Source: Ruminococcus sp. (lineage in GTDB: Bacteria; Bacillota; Clostridia; Oscillospirales; Ruminococcaceae). Taken from it: 64,000 nucleotides of DNA. A program made the translations under genes and the position numbers. Position 1 is the first letter of the stretch. The number at the start of each line of letters is the position of its first letter. Shown here one piece after another: positions 16,381 through 25,977 of this stretch. The notes under the pieces were generated by a model. It did no database searches. It had not been told where the DNA came from and saw nothing but the letters and a program-made list of their open reading frames with translations. The stretch covers positions 1 to 64,000 of the forward strand of contig NZ_JAILNU010000058.1 of NCBI RefSeq assembly GCF_024691275.1, read 5' to 3'.

Positions 16381-17454
16381 TCAAAGAACTTCAAGTATCC
16401 TTTTGGTCATCTCCGTGCAGGTGAGAGGCGTACCCTTGTCCGTTCCCATAAGGTCAGTTGTTCGGCAGCCGTCGTTCAGCACCTTATCCACAGCAGCTTC
16501 GATAGCATCGGCTTCCTTTGCGAGTCCGAAGGAGTATCTTAGCATCATAGCTCCCGAAAGTATGGTAGCTATAGGATTGGCAATATTTTTACCTGCAATG
16601 TCAGGTGCTGAGCCGTGTATAGGCTCGTAAAGACCGCGCTTTGACGCTCCCAGAGAAGCCGAAGCCAGCATACCGATAGAGCCAGTTATCTGTGATGCTT
16701 CATCTGAAAGTATATCTCCGAACATATTGGACGTTACAATAACGTCGAACTGACGAGGGTCGCGGACGAGCTGCATAGCGGCGTTGTCCACGAACATATC
16801 CGTATAGCTCACTTCGGGGTATTCCTCAGCGAGCTTGTGCGTAGTCTTGCGCCAGAGCCTTGATGTTTCGAGGACATTAGCCTTGTCGATGCTGCAAAGT
16901 CGCTTGCTGCGCTTTACAGCGGCTTCAAAGGCGGCTCTGCCGATGCGCTCGATCTCGGTGACGCTGTAAGCCTCGGTGTCGTAAGCCTCGTGACCGTACC
17001 TGCCCTCGCGGAAGCCGCGGTCGCCGAAGTAGATACCGCCTGTGAGCTCGCGGACGATGAGTATATCAAAGCCGCCGCCAACTATCTCGTCTTTCAGCGG
17101 AGAAGCTGCTCTCAGCGCAGGGTAGAGCTTTGCAGGACGGAGATTCGTATACAGTCCCAGTGCGGAGCGTATCCCGAGGAGAGCCTTTTCGGGGCGGATA
17201 TCGCCTGCGAGGTCGTCCCATTTCGGACCGCCCACAGCTCCGAGAAGCACACTGTCAGAAGCAAGGCAGCCGTCCACGGTCTCCTGCGGCAGGGGCATAC
17301 CTGTTGCGTCGATAGCGCAGCCGCCGATGAGATAAGGCGTGAAATTGAATTTATGTCCGAACTTATCTGCTGTCTTTTCGAGCACTGCAACGGCGCTGTC
17401 CACTATTTCCGGGCCAATGCCGTCGCCCTTTAAAAGAGCTATGTTGAACTCCAT
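16381..17454 (-). CDS. leuB: 3-isopropylmalate dehydrogenase
   Basis: It oxidises and decarboxylates 3-isopropylmalate to 2-ketoisocaproate with NAD in leucine synthesis. 357 residues from the ATG at 17454 (AAGGAGAT upstream); the open extension upstream crosses a repeat and lacks similarity. Signatures are [12 protein letters not shown], the substrate Arg block [33 protein letters not shown], the metal-binding VDNAAMQLV and [14 protein letters not shown], and the NAD-binding [20 protein letters not shown]. Last gene of the T-box-controlled operon, 77 nt after ilvN; that gap holds a half-copy of the palindromic repeat (about 17493-17515). Confidence 0.97.
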   Translation of the reverse strand: MEFNIALLKGDGIGPEIVDSAVAVLEKTADKFGHKFNFTPYLIGGCAIDATGMPLPQETVDGCLASDSVLLGAVGGPKWDDLAGDIRPEKALLGIRSALGLYTNLRPAKLYPALRAASPLKDEIVGGGFDILIVRELTGGIYFGDRGFREGRYGHEAYDTEAYSVTEIERIGRAAFEAAVKRSKRLCSIDKANVLETSRLWRKTTHKLAEEYPEVSYTDMFVDNAAMQLVRDPRQFDVIVTSNMFGDILSDEASQITGSIGMLASASLGASKRGLYEPIHGSAPDIAGKNIANPIATILSGAMMLRYSFGLAKEADAIEAAVDKVLNDGCRTTDLMGTDKGTPLTCTEMTKRILEVL

Positions 17455-17531
17455 ATTAGTATCTCCTTTTTTAGTTGAGAGTATAAAGCAGTGTAGGGGC
17501 GCACAACATCGACCGCGACACGGCTCACTGA

Positions 17532-18032
17532 TTATTTGACGGTTTTGAGACAGTTCTCGCCGCGTTCTATAGCCACGATACCCGTGCGGCACATCTCCAT
17601 GATGCCGAAGGGTTTGAGAAGCTCTATAAATGCGTCGATCTTTGAAGTCTCGCCTGTAAGCTCGCAGGTGAGAGAGGTCGGGGAGTAGTCCACAATCTTT
17701 GAGCGGAATATCTCAACGGCAGTCATTATGTCCTGACGCACGTCAGCCTTGTTTCTGACCTTTATGAGGAGAAGCTCGCGTATAACGGTGTCCTTGTTGT
17801 CGAGGACCTCGACTTCCCTGACATCGTGGAGCTTCTGGAGCTGCTGTAGGATACGCTCCTTTATGTCCTCGTCGCCGTGGAAAGCGATAGTGATGCGCGA
17901 AAAGCCGCTTGATTCGGTCTCACCCACGGTAAGGCTGTCGATATTGAAGCCGCGGCGCGTGAACATACCCGATACTCTTGAAAGCACACCTGAAACGTTT
18001 GCAACTATAACTCCTATAACATACTGATCCAT
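17532..18032 (-). CDS. ilvN: acetolactate synthase regulatory (small) subunit
   Basis: It binds IlvB, raises its activity and confers valine feedback inhibition. 166 residues from the ATG at 18032, which has GAGGTGG 6 nt before it overlapping the ilvB stop; a GTG at 18041 is less likely. The N-terminal ACT domain shows [32 protein letters not shown], with the Asn and Gly residues that form the valine site; the C-terminal half is the ALS_ss_C domain ending in a short basic tail. Also called ilvH. Confidence 0.95.
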   Translation of the reverse strand: MDQYVIGVIVANVSGVLSRVSGMFTRRGFNIDSLTVGETESSGFSRITIAFHGDEDIKERILQQLQKLHDVREVEVLDNKDTVIRELLLIKVRNKADVRQDIMTAVEIFRSKIVDYSPTSLTCELTGETSKIDAFIELLKPFGIMEMCRTGIVAIERGENCLKTVK

Positions 18033-18042
18033 TAATGCCACC

Positions 18043-19743
18043 TCACTTTATTTCCGTTATCATATCGTTTATAGAACCGCCCTGGGGCATCATAGGAAGA
18101 ACCATTTCGTCGCTGTCCACCATGCAGTCTATAATGAAAGGCGTATCGCAGGAAAAGGCTTCGTCCGCCAGTTTTTCCAGCTCGGACAGTGTGGAAGCTC
18201 TGCCCCCCTTAGCGCCGAAGGCTTCAGCCACCTTTACGAAATCTGTCATGCGGTCGAAGGTAGTGCTGGAATAGCGCTTGTCGTAGAAAAGGGTCTGCCA
18301 CTGACGAACCATACCCAGAACATTGTTGTTCATTACAACGATCACCACGGGTATCTTCTGAGTTACAGCCGTTGCAAGCTCATTGAGGTCCATGCCGAAG
18401 CTTCCGTCGCCTGTAAAAAGAACTGTTTTTCTGCCTGTAGCTATGGAAGCGCCGATAGCTGCGCCAAGTCCGTAGCCCATAGTGCCCAGACCGCCGCTTG
18501 TTATGAAGGTACGGGGCTTTTTGAAGGGATACCGCTGAGCAGTCCACATCTGGTGCTGACCCACATCGGTAGCGATGAGAGTATTTTCGTCAGCTCTTGC
18601 ACTGACAGTATCGACTATATCGTATGGACTGAGCTCGGTTCGGCTGCTGCGCTTTTTTCTGGCGAGCTTCAGCGCGGAATCGGTGCGTTTCAGCTCCTCA
18701 TCTTTGAGCTGAGCGATGCACTCCAGCCACTGAGGGTGTTTTTTCTCCTCGACCATGAACAGCAGCCTTTCAAGGGAGTCCTTTATATCGCTGCGGATAG
18801 TGAGGTCGGCGGAGATGTTCTTGTTGAGCTCTGCGCCGTCGATGTCTATGTGGATAATACTGTGAGTTCTCTTGATATGTTCCGTATTTCCTGTAGCACG
18901 TTCGCTGAAACGCACACCGAGAGCGATAATGAGATCGGCTTCGTTTTTAGCCATAGAAGAAGCAAAGTGTCCGTGCATACCCTGCATACCGAGGAAGTGC
19001 GGCTCGTTATGGGGAATAGCCGAAAGTCCCATGAGAGAGCAGCCCATAGGTGCATCAATCTTTTCTGCGAGAGCTTTTACCTGCTCGGAAGCCTTGCCTG
19101 TGATGACACCGCCTCCGAAGTAGATATAAGGCTTTTCACAGCTGTTTATCATATCCGCAGCCATTTGCAGCTGCTTTTCCGAAGCAAGAGTGAGGGGATA
19201 TGGGATAACAGGCTGAGTATTGGCTTCAAATTCACACAGAGCAGTCTGAACGTCCTTGGGTATATCCACGAGGACAGGGCCCGGGCGGCCTGATTTGGCT
19301 ATTTTAAAGGCTGTGCGGAGAGTATCCGCAAGCTCGTTTATGTCCTTGACGATGAAGTTATGCTTTGTTATGGGCATGGTTATGCCGACGATATCGACTT
19401 CCTGAAAGCTGTCCCGACCTATCTGGTCGCAGGAGACATTTCCCGTGATAGCCACCATAGGAATAGAGTCGAGGAAAGCCGTAGCTATTCCTGTTACGAG
19501 GTTTGTAGCACCAGGACCCGATGTAGCTATGACCACGCCCACCTTGCCTGTAGCACGGGCATAGCCGTCCGCAGCATGAGCAGCTCCCTGTTCGTGAGCG
19601 GTAAGTATCTGTTTTATGCGGTCGCGGGCGGTATAAAGCTCATCAAACAGATCTATGACCTGACCGCCCGGGTAGCCGAAAATAGTGTCGCAGCCCTGCT
19701 CGATGAGGGTCTCAACGACAATTTTTGCACCTGATATTTTCAT
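18043..19743 (-). CDS. ilvB: acetolactate synthase catalytic (large) subunit
   Basis: A thiamine-diphosphate enzyme that condenses two pyruvates, or pyruvate and 2-ketobutyrate, at the entry of valine/leucine/isoleucine synthesis. 566 residues from the ATG at 19743 (AAAGGAC upstream). The N-terminal block FGYPGGQVIDLFD precedes the catalytic Glu in LTAHEQGAAHAADGYAR; SGPGATNLVTGIA follows; the ThDP/Mg motif GDGSFGMDLNEL..NNNVLGMVRQWQ is present in the C-terminal third. The FAD-binding middle is intact. It sits between leuD (72 nt, containing a perfect hairpin) and ilvN (10 nt). Confidence 0.97.
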   Translation of the reverse strand: MKISGAKIVVETLIEQGCDTIFGYPGGQVIDLFDELYTARDRIKQILTAHEQGAAHAADGYARATGKVGVVIATSGPGATNLVTGIATAFLDSIPMVAITGNVSCDQIGRDSFQEVDIVGITMPITKHNFIVKDINELADTLRTAFKIAKSGRPGPVLVDIPKDVQTALCEFEANTQPVIPYPLTLASEKQLQMAADMINSCEKPYIYFGGGVITGKASEQVKALAEKIDAPMGCSLMGLSAIPHNEPHFLGMQGMHGHFASSMAKNEADLIIALGVRFSERATGNTEHIKRTHSIIHIDIDGAELNKNISADLTIRSDIKDSLERLLFMVEEKKHPQWLECIAQLKDEELKRTDSALKLARKKRSSRTELSPYDIVDTVSARADENTLIATDVGQHQMWTAQRYPFKKPRTFITSGGLGTMGYGLGAAIGASIATGRKTVLFTGDGSFGMDLNELATAVTQKIPVVIVVMNNNVLGMVRQWQTLFYDKRYSSTTFDRMTDFVKVAEAFGAKGGRASTLSELEKLADEAFSCDTPFIIDCMVDSDEMVLPMMPQGGSINDMITEIK

Positions 19744-19781
19744 ATTAAAACGTCCTTTGCTTTGGTGTAAATATGGATTTT

Positions 19782-19815
19782 TTGCAGGGAACGCCGCCCT
19801 CGGCGTTCCCTGCAA
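19782..19815. repeat. perfect palindrome between leuD and ilvB
   Basis: TTGCAGGGAACGCCG, loop CCCT, then the exact reverse complement of the arm. It starts immediately after the leuD stop on the minus strand. No T tract follows on that strand, so it is more likely a transcript-processing or 3'-end-protecting hairpin than a full terminator. Variant of the dispersed palindrome family (TGCAGGGA edge). Confidence 0.7.
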
Positions 19816-20307
19816 TTATATCACTCCATTGACGATAGACTGCATAAGTCCGCCGTTTTCGATAATCTTCTGGACAAATTCGGGGAAAGGAGCTGTTTTG
19901 TATTCCCTGCCTGTGGTGAGGTCGCGGATAATGCCGTTATCGAGGTCTGCTTCCACCTTGTCGCCCTCGCTTATCTCCTTGGCAGCCGCAGGACATTCCA
20001 CGATAGCAAGACCGATATTGATAGCGTTGCGGTAGAAGATACGCGCAAAGCTCCCTGCGATGACCAGCGATATACCGCTTGCCTTTATAGCTATAGGAGC
20101 GTGTTCACGGGACGAGCCGCAGCCGAAATTCTCGCCTGCGACCATGATATCGCCCTGTTTTACGCGGTTCACGAAGGACTTGTCTATATCCTCCATGCAG
20201 TGGCTCGCAAGCTCTGCGTGGTCGCTGGTATTGAGGTAACGTGCAGGGATAATAACGTCGGTATCCACGTTGTCGCCGTACTTTATAACATTTCCAGTGT
20301 ATTTCAT
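19816..20307 (-). CDS. leuD: 3-isopropylmalate dehydratase small subunit
   Basis: It partners LeuC to isomerise 2- to 3-isopropylmalate. 163 residues from the ATG at 20307, which overlaps the leuC stop as ATGA and gives the family N-terminus [19 protein letters not shown]. The swivel-domain signature [20 protein letters not shown] is intact. The short form typical of the Clostridia/archaeal-type two-subunit enzyme. Same operon as leuA and leuC. Confidence 0.96.
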   Translation of the reverse strand: MKYTGNVIKYGDNVDTDVIIPARYLNTSDHAELASHCMEDIDKSFVNRVKQGDIMVAGENFGCGSSREHAPIAIKASGISLVIAGSFARIFYRNAINIGLAIVECPAAAKEISEGDKVEADLDNGIIRDLTTGREYKTAPFPEFVQKIIENGGLMQSIVNGVI

Positions 20308-21572
20308 ACTCCCATAACCTCCCATGGACTTGTTATCCTGCCTGTTACAGCGCTTGCAGCCGCTGTTGCAGGACTTGCAAGGTACACTTCTGACTCGGGG
20401 TGACCCATACGTCCCACGAAGTTGCGGTTCGTAGTGGCAACAGCTCTTTCGCCTGCTGCGAGGATACCCATATATCCGCCTAAACAAGGGCCGCAGGTAG
20501 GGGTGGAGACTACCGCGCCGCACTCGATGAATGTGCGGATAAGTCCCATTTCCATAGCGTCAAGGTATATCTGCTGAGTTGCGGGGATAACGATAACGCG
20601 GACATTTTTCGCGCATTTGTGTCCCTTCATTATCTCGGCAGCGGCAATGAGGTCTTCGAGTCTGCCGTTGGTACAAGAGCCGATCACCACCTGATCTATT
20701 TTCACTTCGCCTATCTCGGAGAAGGTCTTGGCGTTTTCGGGAAGATGCGGAAAAGCTACGGTAGGCTCTATTCCCGAGAGGTCGATATCTATGATCTCAT
20801 CATATTCCGCATGGGGGTCAGCCTTGTATATAACAGGCTCTGCGCCGCCGTGTTCGCGGATATATTCGAGGGTGATGCCGTCCACCTCGAATATGCCGTT
20901 CTTCGCGCCTGCTTCGATAGCCATATTCGCAATGCAGAGGCGGTCAGCCATAGTCAGTGAGGAAAGTCCCTCGCCTGTGAACTCCATAGAGCGGTAAAGC
21001 GCTCCGTCAACGCCTATTTTTCCGATTATGTGGAGAATAACGTCCTTGCCTGAAACGTATCTGCGGAGACTGCCTGTGAGGTTGAACTTTATGGCTGAGG
21101 GAACTTTGAACCACGCCTTGCCTGTAGCCATTCCGCAAGCCATATCTGTTGAGCCCACACCTGTTGAGAAAGCTCCGAGAGCGCCGTAGGTGCAGGTGTG
21201 TGAATCAGCGCCTATAACTACGTTTCCTGCGCTGACCAGTCCTTTTTCGGGGAGCAGAGCGTGTTCGATGCCCATTTCTCCCACATCATAAAAATGAGTG
21301 ATATCATTTTCATTGCAGAAATCGCGGCACATCTTGCACTGCTCGGCGGCTTTTATGTCTTTATTCGGAGCAAAGTGATCCATGACCATGGTGACTTTGT
21401 TTTTGTCGAACACGCTGTCTTTTGCGAGCTTGCGGAACTCCTTGATAGCTACGGGAGAGGTTATATCATTTCCGAGGACGAGGTCGAGGTCTGCGAGGAT
21501 AAGCTCTCCTGCGCTGACGGACTCTTTTCCCGAATGAGCCGCAAGAATTTTCTGCGTCATTGTCATTGCCAT
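20304..21572 (-). CDS. leuC: 3-isopropylmalate dehydratase large subunit
   Basis: An aconitase-family [4Fe-4S] protein that binds LeuD and carries the cluster. 422 residues, the Clostridia/archaeal-type length. Signatures: [59 protein letters not shown] with the first cluster Cys, [13 protein letters not shown], and the C-terminal [10 protein letters not shown] with the other two Cys. AAGGAAG lies 13 nt before the ATG, slightly distant. It begins 18 nt after leuA ends. Confidence 0.96.
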   Translation of the reverse strand: MAMTMTQKILAAHSGKESVSAGELILADLDLVLGNDITSPVAIKEFRKLAKDSVFDKNKVTMVMDHFAPNKDIKAAEQCKMCRDFCNENDITHFYDVGEMGIEHALLPEKGLVSAGNVVIGADSHTCTYGALGAFSTGVGSTDMACGMATGKAWFKVPSAIKFNLTGSLRRYVSGKDVILHIIGKIGVDGALYRSMEFTGEGLSSLTMADRLCIANMAIEAGAKNGIFEVDGITLEYIREHGGAEPVIYKADPHAEYDEIIDIDLSGIEPTVAFPHLPENAKTFSEIGEVKIDQVVIGSCTNGRLEDLIAAAEIMKGHKCAKNVRVIVIPATQQIYLDAMEMGLIRTFIECGAVVSTPTCGPCLGGYMGILAAGERAVATTNRNFVGRMGHPESEVYLASPATAAASAVTGRITSPWEVMGV

Positions 21573-21590
21573 ATTTTCACACTTCCTTTA

Positions 21591-23255
21591 TCATGCGGTT
21601 TTGAGCATATTATTTACAGCGCTGACAAGAGCCTTGACTGAAGATGTTATGATATCGTTGTCGATACCCGTTCCCCAGAAGCTCCTGCCGTCCTTTGTGA
21701 CTATCTCCACATAGGATACAGCCTTTGAAGCCGAGCCCACTTCAAGGGCGTGTTCGGAGTAGCTGTTTAAACTGTAGTCTGCGCCTGTATACGAGCGTAC
21801 AGCGTTGCTGACAGCATCAAGACGACCGTTGCCCGTATCGGTAGCAGTTACCTTTCTGCCGTTGTAATCGAAGCTTATAGTCGCTTCGATGCCGTTCCGC
21901 TGTATGAAGTGGGTCTCGCTGATGTTGATAGGAGCTGTTATATCCACATAATTGTTCTTGAAGATATCGTAGACCTCGTCGGGGAGAAGCTCCTTGTGCT
22001 TGCGGTCGGAGATGCCTTTGACGAGATAGCCGACGTGCTCGCGCATCTTCTTAGGCAGGTCGTAGCCGAAGCGTGTTTCGAGGATATAGCCTATGCCGCC
22101 CTTGCCCGACTGACTGTTGATGCGGATAACGTCTGCGGAGTACTCTCTTCCGAGGTCGGCAGGGTCGATAGGGAGATACGGTACTGTCCAGTAACGGTCG
22201 TGTCCTTCTTCGCGCCATTTCATACCCTTTGCGATAGCGTCCTGATGAGAGCCGCTGAAGGCTGCGAATACCAGCTTGCCCGAATATGGCTGACGTTCGT
22301 AAATACCCATGCGGGTCAGGCGCGAGTAAGTCTCGGAGAGTGAAGGTATATCGCTGAAATCCAGATCAGGCTCAACGCCTTGCGAGTACATATTCATAGC
22401 GAGAGTGATTATATCCACATTTCCTGTGCGTTCGCCGTTGCCGAAAAGAGTTCCCTCAACTCGCTCTGCACCTGCAAGGAGTCCGAATTCCGTATCTGCG
22501 ACAGCACAGCCGCGGTCGTTGTGGGGGTGGAGCGATACTATGACGTTGTCGCGGTATTTCAGGTTCTCGCACATATACTCCACCTGATTTGCGTAAATAT
22601 GCGGCATTGAGAGCTGTACCGTTACGGGGAGATTGATTATGACCTTGTCGTCGGGAGCAGGCTGCCACACATCGAGGACTGCATTACAGATCTCTAAAGC
22701 GAAATCGGGCTCTGTGCCTGTAAAGCTCTCGGGAGAGTACTCAAAGCGGAAATTGCCCTCGTATTTCTCGCGGTACTCCTTGCAGAGCTTGGCTCCGCTC
22801 ACCGCGATATCTATTATCTCCTCTTTGCTCTTGCGGAAGACCTGCTCACGCTGAGCTACAGATGTGGAGTTGTAGAGGTGTACTATAGCGTTTTTGCAGC
22901 CCTTGAGCGCCTCGAAGGTCTTTTCGATGATATGCTCGCGGGACTGGGTGAGCACCTGTATGGCAACATCGTCGGGAATGAGATCCTGCTCGATGAGGGT
23001 GCGGCAGAAGTCGTATTCTGTCTCGGAAGCAGCAGGGAAGCCGATCTCTATCTCCTTAAAGCCGATATCCACCAGCTTCTGGAAGAATTCCAGCTTTTCG
23101 CCGAGACTCATGGGGATCACGAGAGCCTGATTGCCGTCGCGGAGATCGACGCTGCACCATTGGGGAGCTTTGTCGATATAGGACTTCTTTGTCCATTTCA
23201 TTTCGGTCTGCGGTGCTTCAAAGAACTGTCTTGTGTACTTGTTGACATTATTCAT
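21591..23255 (-). CDS. leuA: 2-isopropylmalate synthase, long form
   Basis: It condenses acetyl-CoA with 2-ketoisovalerate, the committed step of leucine synthesis. 554 residues from the ATG at 23255 (TGGAGGT upstream); the open reading above it is the T-box leader and not coding. The TIM barrel shows the metal-binding Asp in SVDLRDGNQALV, GFKEIEIGFPAASETEYDF, and the His pair in VSLHPHNDRGCAVADTE followed by GNGERTGNVDI. The C-terminal ~120 residues are the LeuA regulatory domain that binds leucine, so feedback inhibition is likely. First gene of the operon. Confidence 0.97.
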   Translation of the reverse strand: MNNVNKYTRQFFEAPQTEMKWTKKSYIDKAPQWCSVDLRDGNQALVIPMSLGEKLEFFQKLVDIGFKEIEIGFPAASETEYDFCRTLIEQDLIPDDVAIQVLTQSREHIIEKTFEALKGCKNAIVHLYNSTSVAQREQVFRKSKEEIIDIAVSGAKLCKEYREKYEGNFRFEYSPESFTGTEPDFALEICNAVLDVWQPAPDDKVIINLPVTVQLSMPHIYANQVEYMCENLKYRDNVIVSLHPHNDRGCAVADTEFGLLAGAERVEGTLFGNGERTGNVDIITLAMNMYSQGVEPDLDFSDIPSLSETYSRLTRMGIYERQPYSGKLVFAAFSGSHQDAIAKGMKWREEGHDRYWTVPYLPIDPADLGREYSADVIRINSQSGKGGIGYILETRFGYDLPKKMREHVGYLVKGISDRKHKELLPDEVYDIFKNNYVDITAPINISETHFIQRNGIEATISFDYNGRKVTATDTGNGRLDAVSNAVRSYTGADYSLNSYSEHALEVGSASKAVSYVEIVTKDGRSFWGTGIDNDIITSSVKALVSAVNNMLKTA

Positions 23256-23593
23256 ATAAAAACCTCCATTCCGATCCGTTTGCTCAATGCAGGAGGGTAA
23301 TAAAAAAGTCTCCTCCATGCGCTGGCATGGAAGAGACGAAGTTTTGATAATACTCCGTGGTACCACTCTTCTTGATGTAAGAATTACACCCACTTATCCG
23401 CGTCGGATCAACGCATATCTCTGTAACGGGAGCGCCCGTCCGAGCCTACTTGAAGCGCTGCTTCTTTGGGTCGGCTGCTCGGGGAGGAGTTATTTCTCAT
23501 ACATGGGTACTGCCTTTCACCAAACGGCAGCTCTCTGTGAAGCATGGCAAGAGTTTTTATTCCCTTCATCGCATTTTTAAATATTATAACGTT
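23256..23593 (-). ncRNA. T-box leader (leucine) of the leuA operon
   Basis: The minus-strand leader contains GATGAAGGGA, the distal AGAGAG and GGTGAAAGGC loop elements of Stem I, a candidate CUC leucine specifier at 23487-23489 set six bases before GAG, and the T-box sequence AAGAGTGGTACCACGG at 23355-23370. The competing terminator has a 13-bp stem at 23308-23337 and a T run at 23302-23307. Uncharged tRNA-Leu would stabilise the antiterminator and switch on leuA-leuC-leuD-ilvB-ilvN-leuB. T-box identity is firm; the specifier call is by position only. Confidence 0.92.
23302..23337 (-). terminator. T-box-regulated terminator
   Basis: GTCTCTTCCATGC, loop CAGC, GCATGGAGGAGAC, then TTTTTT on the minus strand. 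One mismatch in 13 pairs. Ends about 46 nt before the leuA ATG. Confidence 0.88.
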
Positions 23594-23622
23594 ATTATAC
23601 ACGGAAAATCCAACTTTGTCAA
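23594..23622 (-). promoter_or_regulatory. consensus promoter of the leu-ilv operon
   Basis: Minus strand TTGACA (23617-23622), exactly 17 bp, TATAAT (23594-23599): a perfect sigma-A consensus. Strong constitutive initiation with control left to the T-box fits. Confidence 0.9.
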
Positions 23623-23685
23623 GACCCTGCCGAAATTTTGCAGCGTTGCCGCTCGCTCACAGCACAATTGTATGATGAAACACTG

Positions 23686-23709
23686 TGCAGGGACGACCAT
23701 TGGTCGTCA
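23686..23709. repeat. variable-arm palindromic repeat
   Basis: TGCAGGGACGACC followed by ATTGGTCGTC: arms GACGACCA/TGGTCGTC. It lies between the T-box promoter and the zinc-ribbon gene stop (23730). Same dispersed family. Confidence 0.55.
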
Positions 23710-23729
23710 GCGGATACATCAGTTATGCA

Positions 23730-23987
23730 TTAAACAGGGGCTTTACTGCCGCAGTCGGGGCAGAAATTAGTGCTGCATTCTCTGCCGCAGGAGCATTTCC
23801 ACGGCTTCACGGGTGCTTTTGCACCGCACTCGGGACAGAAGTTGGTACTGTTCTCCTGTCCGCATACGCAGCGCCATTTATTGCCGTTCCATGCGGGAAC
23901 AGCCTTGTTTTCGGCAGCCATGCGGAACATTTCCATGCCGTTTGTCATATACTGCAAGCCCACAACGGGGAAACCGAATATAAACAT
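23730..23987 (-). CDS. small double zinc-ribbon protein
   Basis: 85 residues from the ATG at 23987, chosen for GAGGTG 7 nt upstream. A short hydrophobic N-terminus (MFIFGFPVVGLQYM) and an amphipathic stretch lead to two near-identical zinc ribbons: W-x-CxCGxExSTNFCPxCGxKAPV twice, each with two Cys-x-Cys/Cys-x2-Cys pairs. Resembles the C-terminal ribbons of SPFH-associated and AIM24-cluster proteins. The AIM24 gene lies just upstream, which makes a shared membrane role plausible. Function unknown. Confidence 0.7.
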   Translation of the reverse strand: MFIFGFPVVGLQYMTNGMEMFRMAAENKAVPAWNGNKWRCVCGQENSTNFCPECGAKAPVKPWKCSCGRECSTNFCPDCGSKAPV

Positions 23988-24096
23988 AAGCGTCACCTCA
24001 TTATCTGTTGACAAAAAGTGCTGTAAGCGGAACGGTTTTGTTGAGAGTAAGCGGGTTTGCGAGCGGCAACGTGGATAAAGTGCAGCATCGCTCGGC

Positions 24097-24240
24097 TTAC
24101 TGCTGTGATTTTATATAGTCGGCTATCCTGTATATCCCGTAGAATACCCAGATTATCCATGATAATTGCCAGAGTCCTGTAAATACGCTGAAAAGCAGGT
24201 ATATTACAGCAACAGCAGTTGCTATCAGCCAATGTTTCAA
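24097..24240 (-). CDS. tiny two-TM membrane protein, TTG start
   Basis: 47 residues, rich in Trp, Tyr and Ile: hydrophobic stretches about 4-22 and 24-40 separated by a short polar turn, ending in DYIKSQQ. The TTG start overlaps the stop of the AIM24 gene (TTGA), which points to translational coupling, and the frame is read to a TAA at 24097-24099. A competing frame at 23993-24232 has no such features. Short, so moderate confidence; the coupling and the clean hydrophobic pattern are the evidence. Confidence 0.55.
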   Translation of the reverse strand: MKHWLIATAVAVIYLLFSVFTGLWQLSWIIWVFYGIYRIADYIKSQQ

Positions 24241-24911
24241 CGCTTTACTCCCATTGCAAGTATAGCACCTGCGAAGTCGTTGAAGTTCTGAGTCTGGAGA
24301 ATGACCTTTCCCGGACCTGTAAGACGTGTGAGGAAGAGTCCCTCGCCGCCGAAGAGTATATTACCGAGACCCTTTACTGTTTCGATCTCATACTTTACGG
24401 TAGGTTCAAATGCAACGACGTTTCCTGTATCAACTTTGAGGACTTCACCCGGGTTAAGGTAGCGTTCTACCTTATCGCCGTCAACTTCGAGGAAAGCCAT
24501 GCCCTGACCGAAGAGCTGCTGGAGGATAAAGCCTTCACCGCCGAATAATCCCGAGGTTATTCTCTTTGTGAATATTGCCTTGAGGTCAACGGTCTGTTCT
24601 GCGCAGAGAAAAGCGTGTTTCTGGCATATAAGACCGTTCTGAGTGATGCTTACAGGCACTATATCACCAGGGACTGTTGCGCCGAAAGCGATCTTTGCGC
24701 CTGCTGTTTCAGCGGTATAGTTAGCCATGAATATAGATTCGCCTGTGAATATTCTTCCGAGGCTTCTGCCGATACCGCCGCGGGCATTTGTTGACATTTT
24801 GATACCTTCGGACTGCCATATCATGCCGCCTGACTGTGTGTACATTGATTCGCCTGCGTTGAGTTCACATTCAACAGCAGGAACAGTGTCTCCGATTATA
24901 GTATATCTCAT
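24237..24911 (-). CDS. AIM24-family protein (TIGR00266)
   Basis: 224 residues of the AIM24/TIGR00266 family, a double-psi beta-barrel-like fold built from Gly-rich beta repeats. Visible blocks are LNAGESMYTQSGGMIWQS near the N-terminus, GESIFMANYTAE, FGGEGFILQQLFGQGMAFLEVDG and FGGEGLFLTRLTGPGKVILQT. Bacterial members are uncharacterised; the mitochondrial one affects inner-membrane organisation. AAGGAGGT lies 8 nt before the ATG. Followed by the tiny membrane ORF and, further on, the zinc-ribbon gene. Confidence 0.85.
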   Translation of the reverse strand: MRYTIIGDTVPAVECELNAGESMYTQSGGMIWQSEGIKMSTNARGGIGRSLGRIFTGESIFMANYTAETAGAKIAFGATVPGDIVPVSITQNGLICQKHAFLCAEQTVDLKAIFTKRITSGLFGGEGFILQQLFGQGMAFLEVDGDKVERYLNPGEVLKVDTGNVVAFEPTVKYEIETVKGLGNILFGGEGLFLTRLTGPGKVILQTQNFNDFAGAILAMGVKR

Positions 24912-24961
24912 TTGACATACCTCCTTGTATTGATAATATATTTATTCCGTTTAGAGCGGGA

Positions 24962-25945
24962 TTACCTGACTATTCTGCAAAGGCTGGCTTCTCCCGAGTT
25001 AAGGTGTATCTTCTCTCCGTCGGGAGTGCATACGATGAGATTCGCATTATCATCTATGCCGAGAGCTTCGCCGACAATAGTCTTATTTCCGATATTTGCT
25101 GTGACCATGTTGCCCGTGAGGTATTCACGGCGGCGGTATTCTTCAATGAAGGTCCTGTTTTCGATCCTGCCCATGTAGTTTTCGAGGCGGTTGAGGACTT
25201 CTGCACAGAGCTTGTTTCTGTTGATGATCTTGCCTGTTTCGTCTTCGATGGAAGATGCTGTTTTGAGGAGCTCCTCATCGAAGATATCCTTTACGCTGCG
25301 CACATTTATGCCGATACCTATAACGGCGCAGTCGAGGGTACGCATTTCGAGCCCGAAGGAAGCCTCTGTGAGTATGCCGCATATTTTCTTGCCGTTCATG
25401 TACAGGTCGTTGACCCATTTTATCATGACATTTTCTCCGCAGAGGTGCTCCACGGCTTCGGCAGCAGCACAGGCTGCGGCGGCTGTTATCATAGGGGCGT
25501 ATTCAAGGCTGAATTTAGGGCGGACGAGGGTACTCATATAAAGTCCGCTGCCTGACGGCGAAACGAAGCTCCTGCCAATTCTGCCCCTGCCTGCGGTCTG
25601 CTGGTCGGCAACGGTGGTAGTACCGTTGGGGGCGGAGTTGGAATCGAGCTCCTTTGTGATATTGTTGGTGGATTCTACGGTGTCGTAAACATTGAGAGTG
25701 CGTCCGAGTTCTTTGGTTTTGAGCAGCGGCAGAATAAGAGCTGCCGAAAGCTTATTGTTATCTTCGTTGAGTTTGTAGCCTTTTGACGTAACTGATGTTA
25801 TGGAGAAACCGTCGGCTTCCAGAGCGCGTACAGCTTTCCAAACGGCGTTACGGCTGACACCAAGCTTATCCGCAAGAGCAGCTCCCGATATATAGCTGCC
25901 TTCTGCGGCGGCGAGAGTTGCAAGCAATTCGGATCTGACGTTCAT
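24962..25945 (-). CDS. birA: bifunctional biotin ligase / biotin operon repressor
   Basis: It makes biotinyl-AMP and attaches biotin to carboxylase carrier domains; the HTH lets it repress biotin genes. 327 residues from the ATG at 25945 (AGGAAAGG upstream); the longer reading has no similarity. The N-terminal winged helix is LADKLGVSRNAVWKAVRALEADGF (about 20-45). The ligase has TVADQQTAGRGRIGRSF with the biotin loop, SGLYMS, and KWVNDLYMNGKKICGILTE with the catalytic Lys. A short C-terminal SH3-like domain ends the protein. The biotin genes it might control are outside the window. Confidence 0.95.
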   Translation of the reverse strand: MNVRSELLATLAAAEGSYISGAALADKLGVSRNAVWKAVRALEADGFSITSVTSKGYKLNEDNNKLSAALILPLLKTKELGRTLNVYDTVESTNNITKELDSNSAPNGTTTVADQQTAGRGRIGRSFVSPSGSGLYMSTLVRPKFSLEYAPMITAAAACAAAEAVEHLCGENVMIKWVNDLYMNGKKICGILTEASFGLEMRTLDCAVIGIGINVRSVKDIFDEELLKTASSIEDETGKIINRNKLCAEVLNRLENYMGRIENRTFIEEYRRREYLTGNMVTANIGNKTIVGEALGIDDNANLIVCTPDGEKIHLNSGEASLCRIVR

Positions 25946-25977
25946 GACATACCTTTCCTTTCGGTAATATTGATAAC

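Noticed and set aside
23993..24232. 79-codon minus-strand ORF near the AIM24 gene
   Set aside because: It overlaps the better supported TTG-start membrane ORF in another frame and has no ribosome binding site or hydrophobic pattern.
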